A stretch of DNA of 64,000 nucleotides from Nonomuraea sediminis (lineage in GTDB: Bacteria; Actinomycetota; Actinomycetes; Streptosporangiales; Streptosporangiaceae), in the NCBI RefSeq assembly GCF_018531495.1, contig NZ_JAHDTI010000010.1, positions 547,833-611,832 of the forward strand, given 5' to 3'. Position numbers and translations under genes: made by a program. The notes beneath the pieces were generated by a model that saw only the letters and a program-made list of their open reading frames with translations, searched no databases and was not told where the DNA came from. Positions 7,630 through 17,417 of this stretch are shown here, piece by piece; the first letter of the stretch is position 1; each line of letters opens with the position of its first letter.

Positions 7630-9231
7630 ATGGACATTGTCTATCGAGGTGGGCGGGTCTTCGCCGCCGCCGGGTTCGCCGAGGCCGTGCTGGTGCGCGA
7701 CGGCGTGATCGCCGCCGTCGGATCGGAGAGCGAGATCGTCCGGCAGGCCGCCACGCACGACGTGGTGGACCTCGACGGCGGGTTGCTGGTGCCCGGGTTC
7801 ACCGACGCGCACATCCACCCCGTGCAGGCAGGCTTGGAGCGCGCCAAGTGTGATTTGTCCGACATTTATGGACTTGAGGCTTATCTGGCGAAGATCGCTG
7901 ACTATGCCGCTCAGCATGGTGACAAGGACTGGATCGACGGCGGCGGCTGGGACATGTCGGCCTTCCCCGGCGGGCTGCCGCACCGCTCCCAGCTGGACTT
8001 CCTGGACAGGCCCGCGTACCTGATCCAGCGCGACCACCACGCCGCCTGGGTCAACACCCGCGCGCTCGAGCTGGCCGGCATCACCGCGGGCACTCCCGAC
8101 CCGGTCGACGGCCGGATCGAGCGTGACCCCGACGGGACGCCGAGCGGGGTGCTGCACGAGGGCGCGATGGACCTGGTCGGCCTGCTCACCCCGCGCCCCA
8201 CCGCGCAGGACCTGGACGACGCGCTGGTCGAGGCCCAGCGGCACCTGTTCTCGCTGGGCATCACCGGCTGGCAGGACGCCATCGTGGGCTCCTACGCCGG
8301 CTCCGACGACCAGCTGCCCACCTACCTGTCGGCGGCCGGGTCGGGCAGGCTGGTGGCGCGGGCCGTGGGCGCGCTGTGGTGGGACAGGACGCGCGGCCTC
8401 GACCAGATCGACGAGCTGCTCGAGCGGCGGGCGCGGGCCGAGGGCCTGGATCGCTTCCGCGCCGACTCGATCAAGATCATGCAGGACGGCATCACCGAGA
8501 ACTTCACCGCCGCCACGCTCGAGCCGTACTGCAGGTGCGGCGGCACCGGCCTGTCGTACGTCGACCCGGGCAAGCTGAAGGAGTACGTGGCCGAGCTGGA
8601 CCGGCTCGGCTTCCAGGTGCACTTCCACGCGATCGGCGAGCGCGCGGTCCGCGAGGCGCTGGACAGCTTCACGGGGACGAACCCCGGCAACCGCCACCAC
8701 ATCGCGCACCTGCAGATCATCGAGCCGTCGGACGTGCCGCGCTTCGCCGAGCTGGGCGTCACGGCGAACCTGCAGCCGCTGTGGGCCACCCACCACGCGC
8801 AGATGGACGAGCTGACGCTGCCCTTCCTCGGCGAGCCGCGCTCGTCCTGGCAGTACCCCTTCGCCGACCTGCAGCGCGCAGGCACCCGTTTCTGCGCGGG
8901 CAGCGACTGGCCCGTCTCGGACGCCGACCCGCTGCAGGGCATGCACGTCGCGGTCAACCGCACCGAGCCCGGCGGCTCCGTGCACGCCTCCTACCCCACG
9001 GCCCAGGAGCCGTTCCTGCCCGAGCAGCGGATCGACCTGGCCACCGCGCTGACCGCCTACACGGCGGGCTCGGCCTGGATCAACCGCTCCCCCGCCGGGA
9101 TCATCGAGCCGGGCCGGCCCGCCGACCTGGTGGTCCTGGATCGCGACCCGTTCGCGCTGCCGCTGGGCGACATCTGGACGACGAAGGTGCGGATGACGTT
9201 CGTGGACGGGAAGATCGTCCACGAGGTGTAA
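7630..9231 (+). CDS. Amidohydrolase family 3 (YtcJ-like) metal-dependent hydrolase
   Basis: A 533-residue protein. The metal-binding TDAHIHP lies near residue 58, HFHAIGERAV near 336, HHIAHLQII near 356 and GSDWPVSDADPLQG near 424, the layout of the amidohydrolase_3/YtcJ family, whose substrates are mostly unknown amides or cyclic amides. The length matches the family. AGAGGAG lies 6 bases before the ATG. It is followed 8 bases later by the response-regulator-like gene, so they may be cotranscribed, but a functional link is not evident. Confidence 0.88.
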   Translation: MDIVYRGGRVFAAAGFAEAVLVRDGVIAAVGSESEIVRQAATHDVVDLDGGLLVPGFTDAHIHPVQAGLERAKCDLSDIYGLEAYLAKIADYAAQHGDKDWIDGGGWDMSAFPGGLPHRSQLDFLDRPAYLIQRDHHAAWVNTRALELAGITAGTPDPVDGRIERDPDGTPSGVLHEGAMDLVGLLTPRPTAQDLDDALVEAQRHLFSLGITGWQDAIVGSYAGSDDQLPTYLSAAGSGRLVARAVGALWWDRTRGLDQIDELLERRARAEGLDRFRADSIKIMQDGITENFTAATLEPYCRCGGTGLSYVDPGKLKEYVAELDRLGFQVHFHAIGERAVREALDSFTGTNPGNRHHIAHLQIIEPSDVPRFAELGVTANLQPLWATHHAQMDELTLPFLGEPRSSWQYPFADLQRAGTRFCAGSDWPVSDADPLQGMHVAVNRTEPGGSVHASYPTAQEPFLPEQRIDLATALTAYTAGSAWINRSPAGIIEPGRPADLVVLDRDPFALPLGDIWTTKVRMTFVDGKIVHEV

Positions 9232-9239
9232 TTGACCCT

Positions 9240-9965
9240 GTGCCGTTATCACGGGGGAAGAGGGTCGTGGTCGTCGACGATGACGACATCAGCCGCACCG
9301 GAATCGTCCATATCCTGACCGAGACGCCCGGCCTGGAGGTGCTGGCCGGGCTCGACCATCGCACCGCCGCCACCTGGCCCGGCTGGGCCGAGGTGGACGT
9401 GGCCGTCGTCGACGCCGCCGACGAGCGCCGGGGCGACGACCAGTTCCCCGGCGTGGCCGTCGTCCAGGCGATCCGTCAGGTCAACGGCCACGCCACCGTG
9501 ATCGTCCTGACCGGCCACTTCCTGGACGGCGCCGTCCGCCGGCGGATGCGCGAGGCCAGGGCCGACTACTTCTACCACCGCAGCCAGCTCAGCGACGCGG
9601 CCAGGCTGCGGGCCACCGTGCTCGACCCCGCGGGCAGCGTCCCCGAGCCGCTCGATCCCGAGGAGGAGATCAGGCACGGCATCTCCGCGCACAGTAGGGT
9701 CAACGCCGCCGTCGCCTACGCCCTGGCGCAGGACCTGCCCGCCAAGCTGCGCGAGCGCGCCAACCCGCGCTCGCGCGCCTGGGAGCGGCTGCGCAGGGAG
9801 TTCAACCAGCAGGCCAGGCTGGCCGCCATGACCTCCGACGGTCGCGTTCCCGACCGCCCGCAGGACCTGCCGTCGCTGCCGCAGATCTCCCGCTTCCTGG
9901 CCTGGGCGACCCGCGTGAAGACGCGCGGCCTGGACTCTGACGGGTCCCGCGGCCTCGATGACTGA
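9240..9965 (+). CDS. Degenerate receiver-domain protein (response regulator-like)
   Basis: A 241-residue protein whose first 120 residues look like a CheY receiver: the acidic cluster DDDD at residues 13-16, a possible phospho-acceptor Asp58 in VAVVDAAD, and the Thr in VIVLTGH at 91. The conserved receiver lysine is missing; the place where GYLxK is expected reads DYFYHRSQ. The C-terminal half does not resemble a LuxR, OmpR or other known output domain, though it is rich in Arg and could be helical. The start is GTG 9240, with GTG 9267 as alternative. It overlaps the next gene by 8 bases, so translation is coupled to the membrane protein. Confidence 0.65.
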   Translation: MPLSRGKRVVVVDDDDISRTGIVHILTETPGLEVLAGLDHRTAATWPGWAEVDVAVVDAADERRGDDQFPGVAVVQAIRQVNGHATVIVLTGHFLDGAVRRRMREARADYFYHRSQLSDAARLRATVLDPAGSVPEPLDPEEEIRHGISAHSRVNAAVAYALAQDLPAKLRERANPRSRAWERLRREFNQQARLAAMTSDGRVPDRPQDLPSLPQISRFLAWATRVKTRGLDSDGSRGLDD

Positions 9966-11688
9966 TCCGCGACCATCACTGCGCATCTCACGCGCGGCGA
10001 CGCGGGCCAAAGCGTTCACCGCCACCCGCTTGTTCCTCAATCTGCGCCTGGCCTCGCGGGTGACGGTCGGCATGTCGGCGGCCACGACCGGCCGCCCCTG
10101 GCTCGCGGTCGCGGCCTTCGCCTGCGTCCTGTACGACGTGCTCTACTACCTGGCGCTCCGGCGCGGCCTGCGCATCCCGCTCCCGGTACGGCTGGCGCTG
10201 GACGCCGCCGACGTGAGCCTCTGGTCGGTGCTGTACGGCGCCCCGCTCGACGCGCCCGCCCTGGTGGCCGGGCCCCTGGCCTTCGAGATGGCCCTGATGC
10301 ACGGCGCGACCGGCCTGCGGGTACCCCTGGCAGTGTGCGTGGCGGCCAATGCCGCGCTGCTGGCCACCGGCGCGCCGCTGAGCCCTGCTCCGCTGTTGTG
10401 GCCGGGCTTCAGCGCGGTCTGCGGCCTGTTGTTCGACCGCTACCTGGAGGCCAGGCTCCGCCAACGGCTGCGCACCGCCGAGGCGGAACGCCAGGCCGCG
10501 AGGAGCCAGGCCGAGCTGGCCGGGCGGCACAGCGTCGCCGTCGGCGCCGACACCGTCGTCGACCTGCTCACCCGCACCTGGCCGCTGCTGGCCGTGCCTG
10601 GCAAGTCGACCGCCTCCCCGCTGTCGGCCTGGCGCCAACGGCTGTCGGAGGAGACGGCCGACCACGCCGAGTACCTGGCGGTGGCGCTGCTGCGCTGGGA
10701 GCAGCGCCACAACCTGGCCAGCCCCGATCTGTCGCGCGACGTCGAGTTCCGGCCCGCCGGCGGCTGCTCGTCGCTGCTGCTCACCCCGCACCAGGTCGGC
10801 GTCCTGGAAGAGCTCCTGGTACGGCTGGCGCCCACCGGGATCGTGACGGTGACCGTACCCCGCCCCAGGCCGCTCGGACTGCGGCAGGACCTGCACCTCG
10901 GCGACCGGGCCGTGAGCCTGCCCGCCGACGAGCGCCCGCACACCCCGCCCTTCGACCCCGGGCCCGCCATGATCGGCCTGGGCGCGATCGGCTCGCTCAG
11001 CCACGCCTACCCCGACATGGACGGGGTGCCGCTGCCGCTGGCGCTCGGCCTGACCGCGAGCGGGCTGGCGGTCGCCTGGTGGGCGCACCGGCGGGTGATG
11101 GTCCAGGGCACCTCCGCCCACGGCGTCGTGCTGGCGGCAGCGCTGGGCTTCGGCGCGGTGGACGCGCTGGTGTCCACGGCGTTCATGCGGACCCTGGAGT
11201 CCGGGGGGTTGACGCGCCTGCCGTACCTGCACTTCCTGCTCTTCGCCGGGCCGCTGGCGGTCATGTACCTGCGGGACCTCAGCGTGGCGCGGCGCTGGGG
11301 CACGCTGGCGGCGACGGGCGCGATCCTGGCGGTCTGCACGGCACTGCTGCCGGTGCCCCTGCACCTGGCGGACGTGACCGCCCTGTCGTGGCCGCTGGCC
11401 TTCACCGCCGGGGCGTCGAGCCTGCGCGACCTGCTCGACGAGGACAACTCCGGCTTCGACGAGGAGCTGGCCAGGGCGCGGGCCGCCGCGGTCAGCGAGG
11501 GCTACCGCGGCGGGCGCGCCGACGTCCTCCTGCTGGTGCGGGAGGCGGCTGAGGAGGCCAGGCGGCGGCTGGCGCAGGATCGGGCGGCGCTCAACCCGGT
11601 TTTCCTGCCGGAGATCGAGCGCCGCCTCACCGAGGTCGACCACCGCCTGGCCACCCTTCAGCGGGTCACACCGGGCAGGCCTGCTTGA
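9958..11688 (+). CDS. Membrane protein with degenerate histidine-kinase-like core
   Basis: A 576-residue protein. About four membrane segments occupy residues 35-165, then a cytosolic region (residues 170-335) begins with a coiled coil and contains a stretch reading LLLTPHQVGVLEELLVRLAP and VTVTVPRP, which resembles the first strands and N-box of a kinase ATPase but lacks the Asn and the glycine-rich boxes. A second block of about four membrane helices (residues 350-490) and a charged coiled coil to the end follow. The ATG lies within ATGACTGA, overlapping the receiver-like gene, so the two proteins are probably partners. I cannot assign activity; a phosphorylation-independent sensor is inference. 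Confidence 0.6.
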   Translation: MTDPRPSLRISRAATRAKAFTATRLFLNLRLASRVTVGMSAATTGRPWLAVAAFACVLYDVLYYLALRRGLRIPLPVRLALDAADVSLWSVLYGAPLDAPALVAGPLAFEMALMHGATGLRVPLAVCVAANAALLATGAPLSPAPLLWPGFSAVCGLLFDRYLEARLRQRLRTAEAERQAARSQAELAGRHSVAVGADTVVDLLTRTWPLLAVPGKSTASPLSAWRQRLSEETADHAEYLAVALLRWEQRHNLASPDLSRDVEFRPAGGCSSLLLTPHQVGVLEELLVRLAPTGIVTVTVPRPRPLGLRQDLHLGDRAVSLPADERPHTPPFDPGPAMIGLGAIGSLSHAYPDMDGVPLPLALGLTASGLAVAWWAHRRVMVQGTSAHGVVLAAALGFGAVDALVSTAFMRTLESGGLTRLPYLHFLLFAGPLAVMYLRDLSVARRWGTLAATGAILAVCTALLPVPLHLADVTALSWPLAFTAGASSLRDLLDEDNSGFDEELARARAAAVSEGYRGGRADVLLLVREAAEEARRRLAQDRAALNPVFLPEIERRLTEVDHRLATLQRVTPGRPA

Positions 11689-12181
11689 TGCCGTTCTCCC
11701 TGAGCATGCCCCAGCCGATCTGGGTGCCCGTCTCATCGTTGGCGTCGGTGAAGGTGATGCTGTTCACGTTCGTGGCGCCCATCAGGTAATGCCACCCTTC
11801 CCTGGGACCTTCGTCGAGTGTCATCCCGGAGGTGCCGTACCTGCCCTGGTCGAACTTGAACTTGATCGAGCCTGTTGCGTGGCCACGCGGAACGTAGAAG
11901 TAGAAGTGACACATCTGGCGGAGAGTCTTCACCGCGTAGGTCACCTCGACGCAGGCGTGGCCGCCGTTGGAGTTGGTGTAGCCGATCAACTCGCCGTAGG
12001 CGTCCCTGGTCTCGAACCACTGTCGCGATCCCGGGCACGCGGCCGTCTTGTTCTCCCAGGTGATAACGCCCGCTCCCGTGAAGTAGTACTGGGTGCGCGG
12101 CTCGGCGGATGCCGGGGACGCCGCGAGCAGGCCGGCCAGCAGGCCCGTTACGGCCCCCGCGGCCATGAGCGCAGTACGCAT
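11666..12181 (-). CDS. Secreted protein of unknown function
   Basis: A 171-residue protein with a clear Sec signal peptide (MRTALMAAGAVTGLLAGLLA, cleavage after SPASA). The mature domain is about 145 residues, rich in aromatic residues and beta-strand patterns, with four cysteines that could pair. No enzyme motif is visible. AAGGAG is placed about 10 bases before the ATG. The gene overlaps the tail of the convergent membrane protein by 23 bases, and lies directly downstream of another small secreted protein in the same direction, so they may share a transcript. Confidence 0.7.
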   Translation of the reverse strand: MRTALMAAGAVTGLLAGLLAASPASAEPRTQYYFTGAGVITWENKTAACPGSRQWFETRDAYGELIGYTNSNGGHACVEVTYAVKTLRQMCHFYFYVPRGHATGSIKFKFDQGRYGTSGMTLDEGPREGWHYLMGATNVNSITFTDANDETGTQIGWGMLRENGIKQACPV

Positions 12182-12205
12182 GTTGAGGTCGCTCCTTGTG
12201 TCGTG

Positions 12206-12601
12206 TCAGGCGCAGTGGCCGGTCTGGTCGGCGATGTCCTTGCCTGTGTAGACCCAGGCGTCAGGGACGGCTCGCCCTCCGGCTCCGTAGACGTCCCACT
12301 TGGTGGACGTGCCGTACGGGCCGGTCCTGGCCGGTCCCTCGATCCAGCACGCGACATAGATCGTCTCGCCGTACTGCAGGTAGGGCGTGACCTTCTGGTC
12401 CTCGTGGAGCGTGTAGATGGCGGTGTGACCCTCGTTGTCGCTCCGCCAGACCGTCACCAGGCGCGGCGCGAGCCCGGTGTCCGAGATGACCTCACCCTTG
12501 ATGCCCCAGCGCGCCGTCCTGGTCTCCTGCGCCGATGCCGCGGTGGGCACCAGGCAGGCGATCACGACCGGGATCGCGGCCAGCCACATTCGTCTCTTCA
12601 T
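12206..12601 (-). CDS. Small secreted protein of unknown function
   Basis: A 131-residue protein with the signal peptide MKRRMWLAAIPVVIACLVP and cleavage near TAASAQ. The mature part (about 105 residues) has two cysteines (VACWIEG and TGHCA at the very end) and a predicted beta-rich fold. The internal ATG at 12601 is used because the signal peptide begins there and GCGGAG lies 7 bases upstream; the frame is open further to 12766 without a start signal. It precedes the other secreted protein by 24 bases. Family not recognised. Confidence 0.68.
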   Translation of the reverse strand: MKRRMWLAAIPVVIACLVPTAASAQETRTARWGIKGEVISDTGLAPRLVTVWRSDNEGHTAIYTLHEDQKVTPYLQYGETIYVACWIEGPARTGPYGTSTKWDVYGAGGRAVPDAWVYTGKDIADQTGHCA

Positions 12602-12740
12602 CGGAACGCTCCGCACGCCCGGACCCCGTCGGCCTGCGTCACGCCCCGGCCGAGCTTCCCCGTGTAACGGTCCCCGAGGCCCGGCCGTGGCCGGTGTCCC
12701 CGTCAGCGCCCTCACCACTGTCGTCATCCGCACGTTGTTT

Positions 12741-12780
12741 CCCCTTTCCTGCTGCGGTGTGATCACCGTAGGGAAAGGGG
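12741..12780. repeat. Nested inverted repeat upstream of a secreted-protein gene
   Basis: Outer arms CCCCTTTCC (12741-12749) and GGAAAGGGG (12772-12780) enclose a second palindrome CGGTG-TGAT-CACCG (12755-12768). It lies 140-180 bases upstream of the start at 12601 and 40 bases past the rbpA terminator. It could be an operator or a weak terminator. Confidence 0.45.
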
Positions 12781-12820
12781 GTGCGCGTTCCCGGCTACCG
12801 GATCGCGCAGTTCGCGCGCA

Positions 12821-12851
12821 CGAAAAAGGCCCTCCCGGCGGGGAGGGCCTT
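12821..12851 (-). terminator. Rho-independent terminator of rbpA
   Basis: On the minus strand an 11-bp perfect stem (arms 12841-12851 and 12826-12836) with a 4-base loop is followed by TTTTTCG. It lies 19 bases beyond the rbpA stop codon. Confidence 0.88.
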
Positions 12852-12869
12852 ACGTGTCTCGCCCGGTGT

Positions 12870-13214
12870 CTACCAGGGGGACTTGTTGTTACGCAGGCGC
12901 TCGAGCGCCTCCTCCAGGATGGCCTTGCCGTCCTTGTCGCTCCTGCGCTCCTTCACGTACGCCAGGTGCGTCTTGTACGGCTCGTTCCTGGGCGGCGCAG
13001 GCGGGGCCTGCTCGTCCTGGCCGGCTGGAAGGCCGCAGCGCGGGCAGTCCCACGTCTCGGGGACCGCCGCGTCGCTGGCGAAGCTGGGGCGCGTCTCGTG
13101 CATGTTGGCGCACCAGAACGAGACCCGCACTCTCGGAGCTGCCTCGCCGCGCTCGGCCTCCCCCATCGGGCCGGCGCCGACACGGCTGCCACGGATCGCG
13201 TTGCCACTACCCAC
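12870..13214 (-). CDS. rbpA: RNA polymerase-binding protein RbpA
   Basis: A 114-residue actinobacterial transcription factor that binds RNA polymerase and principal sigma factors and helps open-complex formation. Recognised by the N-terminal SGNAIRGSRVGAGPMGEAER, the central region with Cys35, His39, Cys57 and Cys60 (zinc-type positions, WDCPRCGLPAG) and the C-terminal sigma-binding helix YKTHLAYVKERRSDKDGKAI. The GTG start at 13214 has AGGAG 7 bases upstream. It follows secG in the same direction after 63 bases and is closed by a strong terminator. Confidence 0.95.
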   Translation of the reverse strand: MGSGNAIRGSRVGAGPMGEAERGEAAPRVRVSFWCANMHETRPSFASDAAVPETWDCPRCGLPAGQDEQAPPAPPRNEPYKTHLAYVKERRSDKDGKAILEEALERLRNNKSPW

Positions 13215-13277
13215 GGATGAACTCCTCGCTCGATCGCCCCGCGAGACACGGGGGGAGAATCACTGTCACGCTTCTGC

Positions 13278-13508
13278 TCAGGGCTTGAGCAGCAGGCCCA
13301 GAGCGATGATGCAGACGAACCAGACGGTGCCCGTGATGACGGTCAGCCGGTCGAGGTTGCGCTCCACCACCGAGGAACCGCCGAAGTTCGACGAGAAGCC
13401 GCCGCCGAACATGTCCGACAGGCCGCCGCCCTTGCCCTTGTGGAGCAGGACGAGCAGGACCATCAGACAGCTCGCCAGGATAAGGGCGATGGAGATTCCG
13501 ATTTCCAC
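13278..13508 (-). CDS. secG: Preprotein translocase subunit SecG
   Basis: A 76-residue inner-membrane protein of the SecYEG channel. Two membrane helices (residues 3-22 and 54-74) flank the cytosolic loop HKGKGGGLSDMFGGG typical of SecG. It lies downstream of tpiA in the same direction, the common actinobacterial order gap-pgk-tpiA-secG. Confidence 0.93.
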   Translation of the reverse strand: MEIGISIALILASCLMVLLVLLHKGKGGGLSDMFGGGFSSNFGGSSVVERNLDRLTVITGTVWFVCIIALGLLLKP

Positions 13509-13607
13509 GGTATGCCTGTTCCTTCAATGCTCTGTTACGCGTGACGATTCAAACTTGCTTCTTGAGGGTACGGCTTGCTGTCAAGTCGCGCCTCCGGAAC
13601 AACTCAG

Positions 13608-14384
13608 TTAGGCCGACAAATCGGGAAAACGGCAGATCTTGACGAACTCCCCTGCGTCGATGCTGGCACCGCCCACGAGCGCGCCGTCGACATCGGGTTG
13701 AGCCATGATCCCCACGATGTTGCCTGCCTTGACCGAGCCTCCGTAAAGGATACGGACACCCGAGGCCACTTCGGAGTCGTACAGCTCGGCGAGTCTGGCT
13801 CGCAACGCGCCGCACACCTCCTGGGCGTCCTCGGGAGTGGCCACCTCGCCCGTGCCGATCGCCCAGACGGGCTCGTAGGCCACTACTATCGATTTTGCCT
13901 GCTCGGCCGGGATTTTGCGCAGCGCTCCGTCGAGTTGCGACACGCTGTGCGCCACCTGGCCGCCCGCCTGCCGTACCTCCAGGCCCTCGCCGACGCACAG
14001 GATGGGCGTGATCGAGTGCCGGTAGGCGGCCTGCACCTTGGCGTTGACCAGGTCGTCGTCCTCCTGGTGGTACTGGCGGCGCTCGGAGTGGCCGATGACC
14101 ACGAACGTGCAGCCGAGCTTGGCCAGCATCGCACCCGAGATCTCGCCGGTGTAGGCGCCGCCGTCGTACTGGGACAGGTCCTGCGCGCCGTACTCGATGC
14201 GCAGCTTGTCGCCGTCGACCAGCGTCTGCACGCTGCGCAGATCGGTGAAGGGCGGCAGGACCGCGACCTCGACGCGGTCGAGGTCCTTGTCGGTGAGCGC
14301 GAACGCCAGCTTCTGCACCAGAGCGATGGCCTCGAGGTGGTTGAGGTTCATCTTCCAGTTGCCGGCGATGAGCGGCTTTCTCAC
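13608..14384 (-). CDS. tpiA: Triosephosphate isomerase
   Basis: Interconverts dihydroxyacetone phosphate and glyceraldehyde 3-phosphate in glycolysis. A 258-residue TIM barrel with the catalytic residues Lys11 (GNWKMN), His99 (VIGHSERR) and Glu171 (AYEPVWAIGTG), and the phosphate loop YGGSVKAGN. The GTG start at 14382-14384 overlaps the pgk stop as GTGA, so translation is coupled. Confidence 0.96.
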   Translation of the reverse strand: MRKPLIAGNWKMNLNHLEAIALVQKLAFALTDKDLDRVEVAVLPPFTDLRSVQTLVDGDKLRIEYGAQDLSQYDGGAYTGEISGAMLAKLGCTFVVIGHSERRQYHQEDDDLVNAKVQAAYRHSITPILCVGEGLEVRQAGGQVAHSVSQLDGALRKIPAEQAKSIVVAYEPVWAIGTGEVATPEDAQEVCGALRARLAELYDSEVASGVRILYGGSVKAGNIVGIMAQPDVDGALVGGASIDAGEFVKICRFPDLSA

Positions 14385-15564
14385 TGCAGCGCCTCCAGCC
14401 CCGGCAGGGACTTGCCCTCCAGGTATTCCAGGCTCGCCCCGCCACCGGTGGAGATGTGCGAGAAGCCGTCCTCAGGCAGGCCCAGCTTGCGTACGGCTGC
14501 CGCCGAGTCGCCGCCGCCCACCACGGTGAAGCCGTCGGAGGCGATCAGCGCCTCGGCCACGGCCCTGGTGCCGCCGGCGAAGGCGTCGAACTCGAACACG
14601 CCCATCGGGCCGTTCCAGAAGATCGTCTTGGCGTCGGCCAGCTTGGTCGCGAACAGCTCCCTGGTCCTGGGACCGATGTCGAGCCCCTCGCGGTCCTTGG
14701 GGATCGCGGTGGCCTCGACCACCTCGTGCTCGGCGTCCTTGTCGAAGTGCGTGGCCGCGAGCACGTCCACCGGCAGCACCAGGTCGACGCCGCGCTTGGC
14801 CGCCTCGTTGAGGAAGCCGCGCACCTGGTCGAGCTGGTCCTCCTGCAGCAGCGAGTTGCCGACCTCGTGGCCCTGGGCCTTGAGGAAGGTGTAGGCCATG
14901 CCGCCGCCGATGATCAGCCGGTCGACCTTGCTCAGGAGGTTGGCGATGACGCCGAGCTTGTCGGAGACCTTGGCCCCGCCGAGCACGACCACGTAGGGGC
15001 GCTCGGTGTCCTCGGTCAGCCTCTTGAGCACCTCGACCTCGCCCACGACCAGGCCGCCCGCCGCGTGCGGGAGCAGCTTGGGCACGTCGTAGACGCTGGC
15101 GTGCTTGCGGTGCACGGCGCCGAAGCCGTCCCCGACGTACAGCTCGGCCAGGTCGGCCAGCTTCGCGGCGAAGGCCTCGCGCGTGGCGTCGTCCTTGGAC
15201 TCCTCGCCGGGCTCGTAGCGGAGGTTCTCCAGCAGGGCGACCTGGCCGTCTTCGAGGTTGTTCACGGCGCTTCGCGCAGATTCGCCCACGACGTCGGCCG
15301 CGAATGCCACATCCCGCCCGAGCAGCTCGCCGAGCCTGACAGCGACCGGCTTGAGCGAATACTTCGGGTTGACGGACCCCTTGGGGCGGCCCAGGTGGGC
15401 GCAGACGATGACCTTGGCGCCCCTGTCGACCAGTGCCTGAATGGTCGGGACGGACGCGCGGATGCGCCCGTCGTCGGTGATCGTCTCACCGTCCAGTGGG
15501 ACGTTGAGGTCGGCGCGCACCAGCACGCGCCGCCCCGTCACGTCGAGATCGTCGATCCTGCGCA

Positions 15565-15565
<1 letters not shown>
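14381..15565 (-). CDS. pgk: Phosphoglycerate kinase
   Basis: Transfers phosphate from 1,3-bisphosphoglycerate to ADP in glycolysis. The 394-residue length, the N-terminal RADLNVPLDGETITDDGRI, the hinge region and the nucleotide-binding VVGGGDSAAAVRKLG and GGGASLEYLEGK near the C-terminus are all family hallmarks. The ATG at 15565 overlaps the gap stop by one base (TAATG), and its own stop overlaps the tpiA start, so gap-pgk-tpiA form a coupled operon. Confidence 0.96.
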
Positions 15566-16569
<1,004 letters not shown>

Positions 16570-16633
16570 GGAACCGATCTCCTTGAACGTGATGGCGGGC
16601 TGAAACCTCAATCACGAACCCTATCGGACCCAA

Positions 16634-16649
16634 ATTGGTTTAGACCACT
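16634..16649. promoter_or_regulatory. Candidate DasR-responsive element (dre) upstream of gap
   Basis: The plus strand reads ATTGGTTTAGACCACT, which agrees with the streptomycete dre consensus ACTGGTCTAGACCACT at 14 of 16 positions. On the minus strand it would cover the -35 region of a promoter whose -10 may be TAGGGT (16619-16624), the right place for repression of gap. The promoter elements themselves are tentative. The divergent membrane-protein genes begin 95 bases away on the other side. Confidence 0.55.
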
Positions 16650-16744
16650 CCAACCCCCGCCCTGCGTAGAGGTGATCCGGAAGCGCATTTTGTGGGCTTC
16701 GAGTAAAGTGCCCGACTCGTTGGAGTAAATCTCTGGGGGCTGAG

Positions 16745-17380
16745 ATGTCGCAACGCAGGTCCGGCTTGCTGTCCGGACTGATCGTGGGGTTCATCGCATC
16801 GCTGGTGTGCGCCTTGGGGGTCGCCGCCGCCGTGTACGTCGAGGACCGCCTGCCCGCGGTCCTCAAGGCCTGGAACGGCTGGCCGCTCGCCACCGGGATC
16901 GCCCTGCTGGCAGGCGTGATCATCGGGCTCGCGATGGGCGCCGTCCGGCCCCGCAGCCTGCTGCTCCCGCCGCTGGCGGCGCTGTACGCGGGCGCCGCCG
17001 AGGCGGCCGGCCTGCTCGTGGGCATCGCACCGCACTCGATCCCGGTCATCCTCCCTCTGGATGTGTCGGGCACTGGCGCGGCTCTGCGACTGCCCAGGGT
17101 CGACGAGATCACGGACGGGCTGCGTCCGGCCCTGGGCTTCTTCCTCGAACCGATCAGAGTGTCCTGGCCCATCTGGCTGGTCGTGGCCGTCGCCGCGGTG
17201 GTCGCCTTCCTCACCGTCGCCCTCCGGGTACGCCGCGTGCGCCGGCGTGACCAGGAGCCCGACGAGACCCAGGAGCCGGAGGAGTCCGAGTACCGGGCCC
17301 CGTTCGAGCCCGCCCAGGCTCCCACCCAGCAGTCAACGGCGGACCTGTTCACCCCGCGCAAGCCCACCCAGAACCAGTAG
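16745..17380 (+). CDS. Membrane protein, first of two paralogues
   Basis: A 211-residue protein with four or five membrane segments in residues 8-165 and an acidic, Gln/Pro-rich cytosolic tail (EPDETQEPEESEYRAPFEPA). Parts align with the next gene: RSGLLSGLIVGFIASLV against KSGLVPGILVGLLAMLV, and VRPRSLLLPPLAALYAG against VKPTSPVLPPLAAVMGL, so the two arose by duplication. No transporter or enzyme motif is visible. It is read divergently from gap. Confidence 0.68.
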   Translation: MSQRRSGLLSGLIVGFIASLVCALGVAAAVYVEDRLPAVLKAWNGWPLATGIALLAGVIIGLAMGAVRPRSLLLPPLAALYAGAAEAAGLLVGIAPHSIPVILPLDVSGTGAALRLPRVDEITDGLRPALGFFLEPIRVSWPIWLVVAVAAVVAFLTVALRVRRVRRRDQEPDETQEPEESEYRAPFEPAQAPTQQSTADLFTPRKPTQNQ

Positions 17381-17417
17381 GGCACCCCTTTACTCACCTC
17401 CCAAGGAACCCCCCACC

